DNA of 27,796 nt from Bacteroidales bacterium (GCA_027074135.1 JALTDM010000128.1:1-27796); one strand, 5' to 3'. Numbered from the stretch's first letter, positions 17,447-27,045 are shown. Numbers and translations are program-made. Notes: generated from the sequence alone by a model not told the origin.

Positions 17447-17475
17447 TTTTGTAAGTTAAAAAATAGTTAATTTTG
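17447..17475 (+). promoter_or_regulatory. Candidate promoter for the yceD-rpmF-fab operon
   Basis: TAATTTTG at 17468-17475 matches the -7 consensus and TTTTG at 17447-17451 could be the -33 element, though the 16-base spacer is short. The motif overlaps a GTG that opens a longer reading frame, so the real start is more likely the ATG at 17493. Confidence 0.45.
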
Positions 17476-17492
17476 TGCGATTTTTCAGCTTT

Positions 17493-18020
17493 ATGATTAA
17501 GTACAGTGATTTTGACATAGAAATAGAAGGGAGGAAAAACGGGAGTTATAAATTTACTTATGAGTTGGAAGATGATTTTTTTGTTCTTTTTGAAAAATCG
17601 TTAATTGATCACGGGCATTTGTCTGTTGATTTGGAAATGGTGAAAAAGAATAAGTTGTACGAGTTTATTTATCACATCGAAGGGGAAGTGGAGTTAGTCT
17701 GTGATCGTTGCTTGGGTAAATTTATGCATCCCGTAAAAATTGATGCTGTTCAGATTGTAAAAGTTGGTGATGAATTTAAGGATATTGATGAGCGTACTGT
17801 AATGGTGCCAGAATCAAAGAAAAGTATAAATGTTGCACAATGGTTTTACGAAGATACTGCATTGACAATACCTTATAGAAAGGTTCATCCTTTAGATGAG
17901 AATGGTAAGAGTACTTGTGATCATGAGATGTTGGATATTTTGGAAAAATATTCTGTAGAAGAAAAAAAAGAATTAAGAACAGATCCCAGATGGGATGTTT
18001 TAAAAAATTTATTAAAATAA
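17493..18020 (+). CDS. yceD: DUF177 / YceD family protein
   Basis: The 175-residue protein belongs to the DUF177 (YceD) family, which is nearly always encoded just before rpmF. In other bacteria and in chloroplasts the family is linked to 23S rRNA accumulation. The hallmark CDRC (C70 and C73) and the following region of alternating hydrophobic residues are present. The C-terminal part ends in RTDPRWDVLKNLLK, also typical. The start is set at the ATG because an upstream GTG at 17475 overlaps the -7 box. rpmF begins 29 bases downstream. It is the first gene of the run ending with accC. Confidence 0.88.
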   Translation: MIKYSDFDIEIEGRKNGSYKFTYELEDDFFVLFEKSLIDHGHLSVDLEMVKKNKLYEFIYHIEGEVELVCDRCLGKFMHPVKIDAVQIVKVGDEFKDIDERTVMVPESKKSINVAQWFYEDTALTIPYRKVHPLDENGKSTCDHEMLDILEKYSVEEKKELRTDPRWDVLKNLLK

Positions 18021-18049
18021 AATTTGTTTAACCTAAAAAAAGAAGAGTT

Positions 18050-18238
18050 ATGGCACATCCTAAACACAAAATCTCGAAAGCGAGAAGAGACAAAAGAAGG
18101 ACACATTACAAAGCAAAAAAGCCTACTATCTCTTATGATCAAACAACAGGAGAAGCTCATCTTAGACATAGAGCCCATTGGTATGAAGGTAATTTGTATT
18201 ACAAAGGGCAAATTATTATTTCTAAAGATGAAGCATAA
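18050..18238 (+). CDS. rpmF: 50S ribosomal protein L32, zinc-free form
   Basis: The 62-residue basic protein begins MAHPKHKISKARRDKRRTHY, the L32 N-terminus. In zinc-binding L32 the second half has two CxxC pairs. Here those positions read YDQTTGEAHLRHRAHWYEGN with no cysteine in the whole protein, so it cannot form the zinc ribbon. The cysteine-free form is known in flavobacteria-like lineages. A different frame of 76 codons (18024-18254) covers the same bases but has no recognisable family and is a shadow. The position between yceD and plsX is the conserved one for rpmF. Confidence 0.95.
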   Translation: MAHPKHKISKARRDKRRTHYKAKKPTISYDQTTGEAHLRHRAHWYEGNLYYKGQIIISKDEA

Positions 18239-18264
18239 TCCATTGTTTAACTAAAAAGATCATT

Positions 18265-19224
18265 ATGAGGATAGGTGTAGATGTTCAAGGTGGGGATTTT
18301 GCACCTCAAGCTGTGCTTGATGGTGTAAAATTATTCCTCACCGAGAATAACAAAGCCGCTGAAACAACACTTTATTTGTTTGGTAATAAAAGAATTATTG
18401 ATAATTATATTGCTGAAAATAATCTTGGAGGATATAATTTTGTAGTAATAGCTTCGGAGAATGATATAGAAATGGCAGAAAGCCCTACTCGTGCTATTGC
18501 GACAAAACGTAAATCTTCTATTGTACAAGGGATTGTTTATCATCAAAATGGTGAGATAGATGCATTTTTAAGTGCAGGGAATACTGGGGCTTTGCTTGCC
18601 GGTGTAATGAGTACTGTGAAGCCTATAAACGGAATTCTTCGTCCGTGTATTTCCAGTCCAATGCCTAAATTTGACGGTACTTATGGTGTTTTGTTGGATG
18701 TTGGGCTTAATGCTGATTGTAAACCGGAATATCTGGAACAATTTGCAATACTTGGAGCTATTTACGCAAAAGAGGTGCAAAATGTTGAAAATCCTAAAGT
18801 TGCATTGTTAAATATAGGGGAAGAACCTGAAAAGGGGAATTTATTGACAAAAGCTACTCACAAATTATTAAAAGATAATCCTCACATTAATTTTATTGGT
18901 AATTTAGAACCTAATTATTTGTTTTGTAAACATGAAGCAGATGTTATTGTGAGTGATGGATTTACCGGAAATATTGCACTTAAAGAAGCTGAGTCAATCT
19001 ATAAGTTGATAAAGGAACGTGGGGTAAAGGATGATTTCTTTGAGATTTTTAATTATGAAAATTACGGCGGTACTTCAATATTAGGTATTGATGCAACTGT
19101 ACTTATAGGACATGGACATTCCAGTCCGGTTGCTATAAAAAATTTAATTCTACACGCGATAGAAATTGCTGAATCGCATGTGAGAGAAAGTTTTAAAGAA
19201 TTTTTTGCTAATGCAACAAACTAA
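18265..19224 (+). CDS. plsX: Phosphate acyltransferase PlsX
   Basis: The 319-residue protein converts acyl-ACP and phosphate to acyl-phosphate, the acyl donor used by PlsY to start phospholipid synthesis. Family motifs are GVDVQGGDFAP (3-13), SAGNTGALLAG, LLDVGLNADCKPEYLEQFA, NIGEEPEKGN and NYGGTSILGIDATVLIGHGHS. Length matches the usual 320-350. It lies 26 bases after rpmF and its end overlaps the fabH start by 14 bases. It is a peripheral membrane protein in other bacteria. Confidence 0.96.
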   Translation: MRIGVDVQGGDFAPQAVLDGVKLFLTENNKAAETTLYLFGNKRIIDNYIAENNLGGYNFVVIASENDIEMAESPTRAIATKRKSSIVQGIVYHQNGEIDAFLSAGNTGALLAGVMSTVKPINGILRPCISSPMPKFDGTYGVLLDVGLNADCKPEYLEQFAILGAIYAKEVQNVENPKVALLNIGEEPEKGNLLTKATHKLLKDNPHINFIGNLEPNYLFCKHEADVIVSDGFTGNIALKEAESIYKLIKERGVKDDFFEIFNYENYGGTSILGIDATVLIGHGHSSPVAIKNLILHAIEIAESHVRESFKEFFANATN

Positions 19225-20212
19225 AGCAGTAATAACAGGAGTTGGCTCTTTCCTGCCGGAATATAGACTTACGAATGATGAATTATCCAGGCTAGTGGAA
19301 ACATCCGATGAGTGGATAATGACCCGTATAGGTATTAAAGAAAGGCGTATAATGAAAGATAAAGATAAAGCCTCAGCCTATATGGGAGCAAAAGCTATTG
19401 AAGAACTTCTTATAAAAACAGATACTCATCCCGGTGATGTTGACTTGTTGATTTGTGCTACAGTTACACCTGATATGGTATTCCCGGCAACAGCTAATGT
19501 TATTAGCGATATGCTTGGAATAAAGCATGCCTTTAGTTTTGATATAAATGCTGGTTGTTCTGGGTTCCTTTTTGCTCTTACTACAGCCGCTAAATATATT
19601 GAAACCGGTTCTGTTAAAAAAGCTATTGTTGTTGGTGCAGAAAAAATGTCAACAATTGTTGATTATACAGATCGTACTGTTTGTCCTATTTTTGGAGATG
19701 GAGCAGCTACTGTTATGTTAGAGCCTACCACAGAAGAGGGTATAGGCATAATAGATTCAAAACTTCAAGTTGATGGGATTGGTCGTAAATGGCTTCACCA
19801 AAAAGCAGGAGGCTCATTAAATCCACCGACTCATGATACCATAGATGCCAGATGGCACTATATTTATCAGGAAGGACAACCTGTTTTTAAATATGCAGTT
19901 TCCAATATGGCAGATGTATCTGCCGAGATGATGAAAAAGCATAATATATATCCAGAGGAACTTGCGTGGCTCGTTCCACATCAAGCTAATCTTAGAATAA
20001 TTGATGCAACAGCCAGAAGAATTGGTATAGGAATGGATAAAGTAATGGTAAATATACATAAATACGGAAATACCACAGCGGCTACAATTCCATTGCTATT
20101 GTCGGAATGGGAACCTAAATTAAAAAAAGGTGATAAATTAATTTTTGTAGCATTTGGAGCAGGTTTTACTTGGGGAGCAATGTATGTAGTATGGGGTTAT
20201 GATTCAAAATAA
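19211..20212 (+). CDS. fabH: 3-oxoacyl-ACP synthase III (FabH)
   Basis: The 333-residue protein condenses an acyl-CoA (usually acetyl-CoA) with malonyl-ACP, the first step of the fatty-acid cycle. The thiolase-fold catalytic triad is complete: C116 in NAGCSGF, H257 in VPHQANLR and N287 in NIHKYGNTT. Another family segment is ETSDEWIMTRIGIKERR (30-46). An in-frame TTG at 19205 could give a two-residue longer product, but the ATG at 19211 is more likely. The start lies inside the last codons of plsX, so the two are probably translationally coupled. accB follows after 25 bases. Confidence 0.96.
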   Translation: MQQTKAVITGVGSFLPEYRLTNDELSRLVETSDEWIMTRIGIKERRIMKDKDKASAYMGAKAIEELLIKTDTHPGDVDLLICATVTPDMVFPATANVISDMLGIKHAFSFDINAGCSGFLFALTTAAKYIETGSVKKAIVVGAEKMSTIVDYTDRTVCPIFGDGAATVMLEPTTEEGIGIIDSKLQVDGIGRKWLHQKAGGSLNPPTHDTIDARWHYIYQEGQPVFKYAVSNMADVSAEMMKKHNIYPEELAWLVPHQANLRIIDATARRIGIGMDKVMVNIHKYGNTTAATIPLLLSEWEPKLKKGDKLIFVAFGAGFTWGAMYVVWGYDSK

Positions 20213-20237
20213 AGTTATAAATCAAAAAATCAATATT

Positions 20238-20717
20238 ATGGATTACAAAAAATTACAACAATTTATTGACTCGGTTGTGAAAACAGGAGCGGCTGAAGTC
20301 ATTGTTGAATCCGAAGACATGAAAATTACTATAAGAACACAGTTGCCTGCTAATACAGTTGCAACTACACAAGTTATTGCACAACCTGCAGTTGCTCAAC
20401 AACCGCAAGTTGCAGTAACAGAACAAGTCTTATCAGAAAACAAAGATGAAAAAGTAAATGAAATTGATGAATCAAAATTTCATGTTGTAAAATCTCCTAT
20501 GGTAGGAACTTTTTACAGAAAACCGGCACCGGATAAACCACCTTTTATTAATGTGGGAGATGAAGTTAAAAAAGGTCAAGTGCTTTGTTTGATAGAAGCG
20601 ATGAAGTTATTTAATGAAGTGGAAGCAGAAGTAGATGGTAAAATTGTTAAGATACTTGTTGATGATGCTTCACCTGTTGAGTTTGACCAACCTTTATTTT
20701 TAATTGAACCTGTATAA
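20238..20717 (+). CDS. accB: Biotin carboxyl carrier protein of acetyl-CoA carboxylase
   Basis: The 159-residue protein carries biotin for acetyl-CoA carboxylase, the enzyme that makes malonyl-CoA. The C-terminal biotinyl domain (about 83-159) has the biotinylation motif EAMKLFNE with K123 as the modified lysine. A linker rich in A, Q, P and V (about 35-60) joins it to the N-terminal part, as in other BCCPs. The reading frame extends to 20199, inside fabH, but the family N-terminus is MDYKKLQQFI, so the ATG at 20238 is used. accC begins 13 bases after its stop. Confidence 0.95.
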   Translation: MDYKKLQQFIDSVVKTGAAEVIVESEDMKITIRTQLPANTVATTQVIAQPAVAQQPQVAVTEQVLSENKDEKVNEIDESKFHVVKSPMVGTFYRKPAPDKPPFINVGDEVKKGQVLCLIEAMKLFNEVEAEVDGKIVKILVDDASPVEFDQPLFLIEPV

Positions 20718-20730
20718 AAAAGTGAAGCAG

Positions 20731-22065
20731 ATGTTCAATAAAATATTAATTGCCAATAGAGGTGAAATAGCTCTTAGGGTAATCCGCACTGCAAGGGAAA
20801 TGGGTATTAAGACCGTTGCGGTTTATTCTACGGCGGACAAAGACAGCCTTCATGTTAAATTTGCAGATGAAGCTGTATGTATAGGACCCCCTAATAGTAA
20901 AGATTCTTATTTGAATATACCGGCTATAATTGCTGCAGCTGAATTGACAAATGCAGATGCTATACATCCCGGATATGGTTTTTTGGCTGAAAATGCAAGA
21001 TTTGCAAAAGTATGCGAAGAGAATGATATAAAATTTATTGGACCTACTCCGGAAATGATAACTGGAATGGGAGATAAAGCTACTGCAAAAGCTACAATGA
21101 AAAGAGTAGGTGTTCCAACAGTTCCTGGTTCTGACGGATTATTAAAGAATTTGAATGAGGCTAAAAAGACAGCTGATAAAATAGGTTATCCTGTTATTAT
21201 TAAAGCAACAGCAGGTGGTGGTGGGAAAGGAATGAGAATTGTCTGGAATGAAGAGGATTTGGAATCAGCGTGGAATATGACGAGAGGTGAGGCATTAGCA
21301 GCATTTGGTAATGATGGTGTATATATGGAGAAATTTATAGAAAATCCTAGACATGTAGAAATACAAATTGCAGGTGACCAGTACGGTAAAGTTTGTCATT
21401 TGTCTGAGCGAGATTGTTCTATTCAAAGAAGACATCAAAAACTTTTGGAAGAAACACCTTCTCCTATAATTACTCCTACTTTACGAAGTGAAATGGGAGA
21501 GGCTGCTATAAAAGCTGCGAAAGCAATAAATTATGAAGGTGTTGGAACAGTAGAATTTCTTGTTGATAAAAGCAAGAATTTTTATTTCATGGAGATGAAT
21601 ACTAGAATTCAGGTTGAGCATCCAATAACTGAAGAGGTTATTGATTATGATTTGATTAAAGAACAAATAAAAATTGCTGCCGGGGAGAAAATATCAGGAA
21701 AAAATTATTTTCCGAAAATGGTAGCTATGGAATGTCGTATAAATGCAGAAGATCCATACAATGATTTCAGACCTTCTCCGGGAAAGATAACTTCTTTGCA
21801 TTTGCCTGGAGGTCATGGTATAAGAGTGGATACACATGTATATCAAGGTTATGTTATTCCACCATATTATGACTCTATGATTGCTAAACTTATTGCTGTA
21901 GCACAAACCCGAGAAGAAGTTATTGCAAAAATGAAACGTGCTTTGGATGAATTTGTTATAGAAGGTGTTAAAACAACAATACCTTTTCATAAAAAATTGT
22001 TGGAAGATGAGAATTTTGTAAAAGGTAAATACACCACAAAATTTTTGGAAGATTTTGATTTTTAA
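20731..22065 (+). CDS. accC: Biotin carboxylase subunit of acetyl-CoA carboxylase
   Basis: The 444-residue protein carboxylates the biotin of AccB using ATP and bicarbonate. The ATP-grasp loop GGGGKGMR is at 162-169, the ERDCSIQRRHQKLLEETP block at about 226-243, and EMNTRIQVEHP at 288-298, all as in E. coli AccC. Length is standard (about 449). The reading frame opens at a TTG at 20704 within accB; the ATG at 20731 gives the family start MFNKILIANRGE. The carboxyltransferase genes accA and accD are not in the window. A terminator follows, so this is the last gene of the operon. Confidence 0.97.
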   Translation: MFNKILIANRGEIALRVIRTAREMGIKTVAVYSTADKDSLHVKFADEAVCIGPPNSKDSYLNIPAIIAAAELTNADAIHPGYGFLAENARFAKVCEENDIKFIGPTPEMITGMGDKATAKATMKRVGVPTVPGSDGLLKNLNEAKKTADKIGYPVIIKATAGGGGKGMRIVWNEEDLESAWNMTRGEALAAFGNDGVYMEKFIENPRHVEIQIAGDQYGKVCHLSERDCSIQRRHQKLLEETPSPIITPTLRSEMGEAAIKAAKAINYEGVGTVEFLVDKSKNFYFMEMNTRIQVEHPITEEVIDYDLIKEQIKIAAGEKISGKNYFPKMVAMECRINAEDPYNDFRPSPGKITSLHLPGGHGIRVDTHVYQGYVIPPYYDSMIAKLIAVAQTREEVIAKMKRALDEFVIEGVKTTIPFHKKLLEDENFVKGKYTTKFLEDFDF

Positions 22066-22072
22066 TAAATTT

Positions 22073-22102
22073 AGGGGGAAGCATTAAGGTTTCCCCTTTT
22101 TT
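22073..22102 (+). terminator. Hairpin terminator after accC
   Basis: GGGGGAA (within 22073-22080) pairs with TTTCCCC (22090-22096), followed by TTTTTT. It ends the yceD-to-accC operon. Confidence 0.85.
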
Positions 22103-22148
22103 ATTTGTATTTTTTTTAAGTAACGTGTTCTATTTTATTCTAAATACA

Positions 22149-22156
22149 TATCTTTG
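22149..22156 (+). promoter_or_regulatory. Candidate -7 box for trkAH
   Basis: TATCTTTG matches TAnnTTTG and lies 22 bases before the trkA ATG, just after the accC terminator. No clear -33 TTTG is seen. Its position between a terminator and a new gene pair makes it more credible. Confidence 0.5.
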
Positions 22157-22178
22157 TTAGTGTAAAATTAAGTTTTAT

Positions 22179-23519
22179 ATGAAAATAGTTATTGCCGGTG
22201 CCGGAGAAGTTGGTACTTTTTTGGCGGAATTATTAAGTAATGATAAACAAGATATTATTGTAATAGATATTGATGAAGAAAGGTTGGACTATATAAATTC
22301 AAATTTTGATGTACTTACTATTTTAGGATCAGCGACATCTTTTAATGTTTTAGAAGAAGCTAAAGTAAAAAATGCGGATATATTCATTGCTGCAACACAA
22401 AATGAGCACGTAAATCTTGTGGCATCTTCTTTAGCTAAAAAACTTGGAGCCAAACGTTCTGTAGCTCGTGTAGATAATATGGAATATATCGAAACTAAGA
22501 ATGTCAGACATTTTAGAAGTTTAGGTATAGATAATCTTATAAATCCGGACAAACTTATAGTTGATGAAATAATAGGATTAATAAAAAGAAGTGCTTCAAA
22601 TGAAGTATTTGAGTTTTCTAAAGGTGAATTATCTCTTTTTGTTACTAGGTTGAATCCTGATTCGAAAGTTGTTGGTAAAACTCTTAAAGAAGCTAATAAT
22701 TTAAATCCCGATTTTGAATATCGAGCATTACTTATTGTTCGTGATAATAAAACTTTTATTCCGAAACCACATGATGTTTTTAAAGAAAATGATTTAGTAT
22801 ATGTGGTATCACGAAGACACGGGCTTAAAAGTTTGATGGAGATATCCGGTCAAGCACCTATAAATATAAAAGATGTGATGATTTTGGGTGGCGGACAAGT
22901 TGGTATGCTTACGGCAATGGAATTGGAAAAACAATATAATGTAAAGCTGATAGAAAAGGAAAGAGCCAAGTGTGAAGAACTTGCTGAAATTCTACATAAG
23001 ACTTTGGTGCTTAATGCTGATGGACGTGATATTGATATTTTGCAACAAGAGAATATAGATCAAATAGATGCTTTTGTTGCAGTTACAGATAGTTCTGAAA
23101 CAAATATTTTCACTTCGTTGATTGCAAAGCAATATAATGTAAAAAAGGTTATTACAGAAGTGGAAAATGTCGATTTTATTAAAATAACAAAAGACCTTAA
23201 AATAGAGGGTATTATTAATAAGAAACTTATTACTGCAAGTCATATTACTCGTTATACTATAAGGGCTGATGTAATTTCTGTTAAATTACTGAATACAGCA
23301 AAAGCAGATATAATAGAGGTTGTAGCTCGTAATGATTCAAAAATTACAAAAGGGAAAATTAGAGATCTTGATTTACCAAAAGATATTACGATTGGAGGTG
23401 TAATACGGGGGAATGAGAGTTTTATAGCAAGCGGAGATACGGAAATCAATCCTGGAGATATAGTTGTCTTGTTGGTAATGCCTACTGCACTACACAAAAT
23501 AGAAAAGTATTTTAGTTAA
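22179..23519 (+). CDS. trkA: Trk potassium-uptake regulatory subunit TrkA
   Basis: The 446-residue cytosolic protein has two tandem RCK units, each an NAD-binding Rossmann domain plus a TrkA-C domain: GAGEVG at 7-12 and GGGQVG at 237-242, with TrkA-C domains at about 145-220 and 370-446. TrkA gates the TrkH channel in response to nucleotides. Total length matches E. coli TrkA (about 458). The next gene, trkH, begins 16 bases after its stop, so the pair forms a complete potassium uptake system. Confidence 0.95.
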   Translation: MKIVIAGAGEVGTFLAELLSNDKQDIIVIDIDEERLDYINSNFDVLTILGSATSFNVLEEAKVKNADIFIAATQNEHVNLVASSLAKKLGAKRSVARVDNMEYIETKNVRHFRSLGIDNLINPDKLIVDEIIGLIKRSASNEVFEFSKGELSLFVTRLNPDSKVVGKTLKEANNLNPDFEYRALLIVRDNKTFIPKPHDVFKENDLVYVVSRRHGLKSLMEISGQAPINIKDVMILGGGQVGMLTAMELEKQYNVKLIEKERAKCEELAEILHKTLVLNADGRDIDILQQENIDQIDAFVAVTDSSETNIFTSLIAKQYNVKKVITEVENVDFIKITKDLKIEGIINKKLITASHITRYTIRADVISVKLLNTAKADIIEVVARNDSKITKGKIRDLDLPKDITIGGVIRGNESFIASGDTEINPGDIVVLLVMPTALHKIEKYFS

Positions 23520-23535
23520 AGTGCATTTTGTCGTT

Positions 23536-24984
23536 ATGAATTATCGGAATATAATTTATATTTTATCCAGACTTGTTAGTATTGAAGGGATTTTTATTAT
23601 ACTTTCTTCATTGGTTGCTTTTCATTATGGTCAAGATGATTTTATTCCGCTACTTTCAACAGGTTCAATTACTTTTGTAATAGGATTTTTATTTACTTAT
23701 CTGTTTAGAAAGGAAAGAGGTAATTTTGGTAGAAAAGAAGGTTATTTCATTGTTACTTTCACTTGGGTTATCTTTGCTTTTATTGGAGCCATTCCATTTT
23801 TTATTTCGCGTTATATTCCGTCTTATACAGATGCTTTTTTTGAAACTATGTCAGGTTTTACAACTACAGGTGCTTCAATTCTAAATAATGTTGAATCTTT
23901 ACCATATGGATTGCTGTTTTGGCGAAGTATTATTCAATGGTTAGGTGGTTTGGGAATTATTATACTGGCTTTAGCAGTATTACCTATTTTAGGTGTAGGC
24001 GGTATGCAATTATTTGTTTCTGAAGTGTCAGGGTCTACCAAAGATAAGTTACATCCGCGTATACTGGAAACTGCAAAAAAACTTTGGGTTTTGTATGTTG
24101 GTTATACTTTGTTAGAGACTGTATTGTTATATTATGGCGGAATGAATATTTTTGATGCAATATGCCATTCTTTTACGACAATATCAACAGGAGGATTCTC
24201 TACGAAATCTACAAGTATCGCATATTTTAATTCGCCCTTTATCGAGTATGTTATTATTATATTTATGTTCATAGCCGGAATTAATTTTTCTTTGGGGTTT
24301 CAAGTCTTAAATTTAAAATTTAAGAAATTATTTAGAAATGAGGAATTTAAGCTGTATTCGACAATTATTGTTGTACTTACATTTTTTGTTGCAGGAGTTT
24401 TACATTATACAAACGGATTGAAAGATTATGAAGAAGATTTTAGGAATGCTCTTTTTCATGTTGTTTCTATTATTACAACAACAGGATTTGTTACACAAAA
24501 TTATTTACAATGGCCTGCATATTTGACGCTTATTTTGGTTATTTTGATGTTTATTGGTGGAATGGCCGGTTCTACAGCAGGAGGGTTAAAGGTTGTGAGA
24601 GTGCTTATCGTGATGAAGAATAACTTTTTGGGCTTAAAAAGATTAATTCACCCTTCTGCCGTTATTCCTATTAAATATAACGGGCATTCTATTCCTGATT
24701 ATATTGTGCGTAATATATTGGCTTTTATTGTATTTTATATCGTTATTTTTGTTTTTTCAACGGTATTTATTTCTGCTTTGGGTTATGATTTTGAAACTTC
24801 ATTAGGTGCTGTTGCTGCAACACTTGGTAATATTGGTCCGGGTATAGGTGATGTTGGTCCTGTAGAAAATTTTGTACATTTCCCAGGTATTGGCAAATGG
24901 TTTCTATCTTTTCTTATGCTCATCGGCAGGTTGGAGTTGTTTACCGTATTGATTTTATTTTCTAGGGCATACTGGAAAAAATAA
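23536..24984 (+). CDS. trkH: Trk potassium-uptake channel TrkH
   Basis: The 482-residue inner-membrane protein has the four pore-loop repeats of the TrkH/KtrB family with selectivity-filter segments TTTGAS (109-114), STGGFS (217-222), TTTGFV (314-319) and GNIGPG (431-436). The central glycine is present in each. The hydrophobic segments agree with the expected ten or so membrane helices. It moves K+ into the cell when assembled with TrkA. The frame opens with a GTG at 23521, two bases from the trkA stop; the ATG at 23536 is preferred because the first helices then fit the family length. The next gene, ligA, is convergent and only 24 bases away, with no good hairpin between them. Confidence 0.95.
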   Translation: MNYRNIIYILSRLVSIEGIFIILSSLVAFHYGQDDFIPLLSTGSITFVIGFLFTYLFRKERGNFGRKEGYFIVTFTWVIFAFIGAIPFFISRYIPSYTDAFFETMSGFTTTGASILNNVESLPYGLLFWRSIIQWLGGLGIIILALAVLPILGVGGMQLFVSEVSGSTKDKLHPRILETAKKLWVLYVGYTLLETVLLYYGGMNIFDAICHSFTTISTGGFSTKSTSIAYFNSPFIEYVIIIFMFIAGINFSLGFQVLNLKFKKLFRNEEFKLYSTIIVVLTFFVAGVLHYTNGLKDYEEDFRNALFHVVSIITTTGFVTQNYLQWPAYLTLILVILMFIGGMAGSTAGGLKVVRVLIVMKNNFLGLKRLIHPSAVIPIKYNGHSIPDYIVRNILAFIVFYIVIFVFSTVFISALGYDFETSLGAVAATLGNIGPGIGDVGPVENFVHFPGIGKWFLSFLMLIGRLELFTVLILFSRAYWKK

Positions 24985-25008
24985 TGTGGGTAATGTGGTA
25001 ATTTAAGA

Positions 25009-27015
25009 TTACAACAGCCCAATCATTTGTAAAAATTCTTCTTCACTCAAGATTTTAATACCGAGTTTTTGGGCTTTTTCTTTTTTTGAGGGTCCCATAT
25101 TCTTGCCAGATACAAGGTAATCTGTTTTAGATGAAATACTGCTAACGTTTTTCCCGCCGTATTTTTCTATGAGTTTTTTTATCTCGTCACGGCTGTATCT
25201 ATCAAAAACACCGGAAATAACGATTTTTGCACCATTCAATTTGTTTCCTACTCCGGATTCTTGCTCTTCTTCCATTTTCATACCGGCTTTTCGCAGTTTT
25301 TCTATTATTTCCAAATTTTTTTCTTCGGAAAAATATTCGATTATGCTGTCGGCTATTTTTTCGCCTATTTCATCAATTGCGGTGAGTTCTTCCTTATTTG
25401 CAGACATTAGTTTGTCAAGACTGCCGAAATGTTTTGCAAGAGTTTTGGCAACAGTTTCACCAACATATCTTATTCCAAGGCCGTAAATCAACCTGTACAG
25501 ATCTGAATTCTTCGATTTTTCAATACTATTGAGGAGATTTTCTGCAGATTTTTCGCCAAAACGTTCTAGTTTTACCAAGTCTTCTTTTTTCAAGTAATAC
25601 AAATCGCCAAAATCTTTTATAAAACCGTTTTCATACAATTGTTTTATTGTGGCTTCCGCTCCCATAATGTTCATTGCCTTGCGGCTTACAAAATGTTCTA
25701 TTTTGCCGAGAATTTGAGGCGGGCAACCCCATTCATTAGGGCAATAATGCTTGGCTTCTCCTTCTTTTTTTATCAGTCGGGTGCCGCACTCAGGACAATA
25801 TTCAATGAACTTTACGGGTTCGGCGTTTTTCGGTCTCAACTCTTTTACTACACCTACAACTTGAGGGATAATTTCTCCTGCTTTTTCTACAATTACAGTA
25901 TCGCCATAATGCAAATCAAGTAGTTTTATTTGGTCCTCATTGTGCAACGATGCTCTTTTTACGGTTGTGCCTGACAGAAAAACAGGCTCTAAATTGGCAA
26001 CGGGAGTAATAGCTCCTGTCCTACCCACTTGGAAATCTACTGACAAAAGTTTTGTTTTTGCTTGTTCGGCTTTGTATTTGAATGCTACTGCCCAACGAGG
26101 AAATTTTGATGTGAAGCCTAATTCGTTTTGCAGTGCAAATGAATCAACTTTTATTACAATACCGTCTGTGTCATAGGGCAATTTTTTTCTTTTTTCTTCC
26201 CATTCATTTATAAAATTCATTACGGCATCTATACCTCTAACTCTTCTCATATGTTCGGATACAGGCAACCCCCATTCTTTTGCCTTTTGCATAAGTTCAT
26301 AATGGCTGTCTGTAGGGTAGTCGTCCATAGCAAAGTAGTAGAAAAAGCAAATCAGATTTCTTCGTTCTACTTCGTTACTATCCAATAACTTTAAAGTGCC
26401 GGAGGCGGCATTTCGCGGGTTTGCAAAAGGTTCTTCTCCGTTCTCTTCGCGTTCGGCATTTAGCTTTTTAAACATTTCGTGTGTCATAAGCACTTCACCG
26501 CGTATTTCAAACTCGGCAGGCCAATCATTTCCTTTTAAAATGTGGGGAATAGGTTTGATTTGCTTAATGTTTTCGGTAATATCATCACCTGTTTCCCCAT
26601 CGCCGCGAGTAAGTCCTCTGATGAGTTTACCGTTTTTGTAAGTTACATTTACCGATGCACCGTCAAATTTCAATTCACAAGTGTAGAAAAAGTCATTAGG
26701 ACCGAGTGTTTTTATTATCCGGTTATGAAAGTCCGATAAATCTTCTTTGGAATAAGTATTATCCAGCGAAAGCATCGGATATTTATGTTTTGCTTTTGGA
26801 TGTTTGGTATCTAAATCGCTGCCTACTTTTTTTGTCGGGCTGTCCGGTAGTGCAAATTGCGGATATTGTTGCTCCAATTGCTTAAGTTCTTCCAGCAGTT
26901 TATCATATTCGTAATCAGGAACTAAAGGATTTGCTTCCACATAATATTTATAATTGAATTCATTTATTTTTTCCGTAAGAAATTTTATTCTTTCTTTAGA
27001 TTGTTGTTCGGTCAT
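25009..27015 (-). CDS. ligA: NAD-dependent DNA ligase
   Basis: The 668-residue enzyme seals nicks in replication and repair using NAD+. Domains in order: Ia and adenylation domain with the catalytic lysine K116 in the KFDG motif, OB fold, zinc finger with cysteines spaced CPECG...HYCPNEWGC, helix-hairpin-helix repeats and a C-terminal BRCT domain (about 590-668). Length equals that of E. coli LigA (671). The frame extends 20 codons upstream to 27075, but this overlaps the promoter at 27046-27076 and lacks family counterpart; MTEQQSKERI at 27015 fits. It is encoded opposite to trkH and divergent from the transposase remnant. Confidence 0.97.
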   Translation of the reverse strand: MTEQQSKERIKFLTEKINEFNYKYYVEANPLVPDYEYDKLLEELKQLEQQYPQFALPDSPTKKVGSDLDTKHPKAKHKYPMLSLDNTYSKEDLSDFHNRIIKTLGPNDFFYTCELKFDGASVNVTYKNGKLIRGLTRGDGETGDDITENIKQIKPIPHILKGNDWPAEFEIRGEVLMTHEMFKKLNAEREENGEEPFANPRNAASGTLKLLDSNEVERRNLICFFYYFAMDDYPTDSHYELMQKAKEWGLPVSEHMRRVRGIDAVMNFINEWEEKRKKLPYDTDGIVIKVDSFALQNELGFTSKFPRWAVAFKYKAEQAKTKLLSVDFQVGRTGAITPVANLEPVFLSGTTVKRASLHNEDQIKLLDLHYGDTVIVEKAGEIIPQVVGVVKELRPKNAEPVKFIEYCPECGTRLIKKEGEAKHYCPNEWGCPPQILGKIEHFVSRKAMNIMGAEATIKQLYENGFIKDFGDLYYLKKEDLVKLERFGEKSAENLLNSIEKSKNSDLYRLIYGLGIRYVGETVAKTLAKHFGSLDKLMSANKEELTAIDEIGEKIADSIIEYFSEEKNLEIIEKLRKAGMKMEEEQESGVGNKLNGAKIVISGVFDRYSRDEIKKLIEKYGGKNVSSISSKTDYLVSGKNMGPSKKEKAQKLGIKILSEEEFLQMIGLL

Positions 27016-27045
27016 AGCTTGTGACTTTGCCTGATTAGTTTTATA

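Noticed and set aside
18024..18254. 76-codon frame overlapping rpmF
   Set aside because: rpmF in another frame encodes a clear ribosomal protein at its conserved position; the longer frame has no family.
24985..25008. Possible terminator between convergent trkH and ligA
   Set aside because: Only a five-base GTAAT/ATTAC pairing overlapping the ligA end, with no T-run.
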